NCBI GenBank assembly: GCA_938091715.1
Contig: CALKMT010000189.1
Span: forward strand, 1-6,489
Direction: 5' to 3'
DNA from: an uncultured Litorivicinus sp.
GTDB taxonomy: Bacteria > Pseudomonadota > Gammaproteobacteria > Pseudomonadales > Litorivicinaceae
Length of the DNA: 6,489 nucleotides
Both the position numbers and the translations under genes were made by a program. This document shows positions 6,058 to 6,489 of the stretch, piece after piece. Each line of letters opens with the position of its first letter. The first letter of the stretch is position 1. Below the pieces are notes generated by a model. That model did not search any database and was not told the DNA's origin. It saw nothing but the letters and a program-made list of their open reading frames with translations.

Positions 6058-6489
6058 ATGCTTTTGTATATCCATGGTTTCGGCAGTTCGGCCCATTCAT
6101 TCAAGGCTCAGGCCTTGCTGAAGCGCTGTGCCGAACGCCAAATCCCGGCCGTTTGTCCAAACTTGCCCACGGTGCCGCAGTTGGCCACCCAGACCCTGCA
6201 GGATTGGGTCACCCTGACCCGGCCCAACGTCATTGTCGGCAGCAGCCTAGGCGGGTTTTACGCGCGCTGGCTGGCACACCGTTATGAGTTACCGGCGGTA
6301 TTGATCAACCCTGCCCTGCGCCCGGACCTGCGACTATTACAGGCAGCGCCCATGGCGACTCAGTACTTTGATGGCAGCAGTTTTGAGTTTAATGCCAGCC
6401 ACTGTCAGGCGCTGGAAAGTATGATTGTCGAGGGGGATCAGCAGCATCGCCTGTGGCTTCTGAGCCAACGAGGCGACGAGGTGTTAGAC
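6058..6489 (+). CDS. yqiA: YqiA-like esterase, UPF0227 alpha/beta-hydrolase (partial, 3' end off the window)
   Basis: The open frame runs uninterrupted to the right edge, giving 144 residues. It matches the YqiA family of small cytoplasmic serine esterases, which hydrolyse short acyl esters such as palmitoyl-CoA or p-nitrophenyl esters in E. coli. Visible marks are MLLYIHGFGSS at 1-11, with the HGF oxyanion motif; the nucleophile elbow GSSLGG at 61-66, with Ser63; LPAVLINPALRP at 78-89; and GDEVLD at 139-144, with the probable catalytic Asp140. The catalytic His lies beyond the edge, as do about 40-50 residues by family length. The start is ATG at 6058: an in-frame TGA at 6049 rules out any upstream start. 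The ribosome site is weak. In E. coli, yqiA sits directly before parE; whether parE follows here cannot be seen. The gene is transcribed away from the TPR gene across a 67-base gap. Confidence 0.92.
   Translation, partial: MLLYIHGFGSSAHSFKAQALLKRCAERQIPAVCPNLPTVPQLATQTLQDWVTLTRPNVIVGSSLGGFYARWLAHRYELPAVLINPALRPDLRLLQAAPMATQYFDGSSFEFNASHCQALESMIVEGDQQHRLWLLSQRGDEVLD

Noticed and set aside
5898..6287. Plus-strand open frame of 129 codons spanning the TPR start and the yqiA-like gene
   Set aside because: It overlaps both a real start region and the yqiA-like frame in another phase. The yqiA-like frame carries the HGF and GSSLGG motifs; this one carries none.

Overview
The window looks like chromosomal DNA from a Gram-negative bacterium, most likely a gammaproteobacterium and possibly marine. 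Three things point there: a YqiA-type esterase (a family found mainly in Gammaproteobacteria), a Sec-type signal peptide on a periplasmic binding protein, and moderately GC-rich codon use. The genus cannot be fixed from sequence alone. No RNA genes, CRISPR arrays, insertion sequences or phage genes were seen, and no gene-free stretch exceeds 100 bases.

Five of the six genes on the minus strand form a compact import operon, read from right to left: a tandem SnoaL/NTF2-like protein (4909-3887), a periplasmic solute-binding protein (3793-2555), two MalF/MalG-type inner-membrane permeases (2486-1461 and 1461-577), and a MalK/UgpC-type ATPase (574 to beyond base 1, truncated by the window edge). 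The permease and ATPase genes are packed with a 1-base overlap and a 2-base gap. A GC-rich stem-loop separates the binding-protein gene from the first permease gene, as is common where the binding protein must be made in excess.

Upstream of the operon is a separate minus-strand gene for a cytoplasmic tetratricopeptide-repeat protein (5990-4986, GTG start). Between it and the SnoaL-like gene lies a perfect 14-bp palindrome with a central CG, whose layout fits a LacI-family operator. Divergently, on the plus strand, the 5' part of a yqiA-like alpha/beta-hydrolase gene starts at 6058 and runs off the right edge.

Taken together, the main system is a carbohydrate- or polyol-class (CUT1-like) ABC importer whose first gene encodes a cytoplasmic SnoaL-like double-domain protein of unknown reaction. 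The substrate cannot be read from the sequence. The pairing of importer and SnoaL-like protein under one candidate operator is the most interesting feature here: it suggests an uptake-and-conversion module whose chemistry is not obvious.
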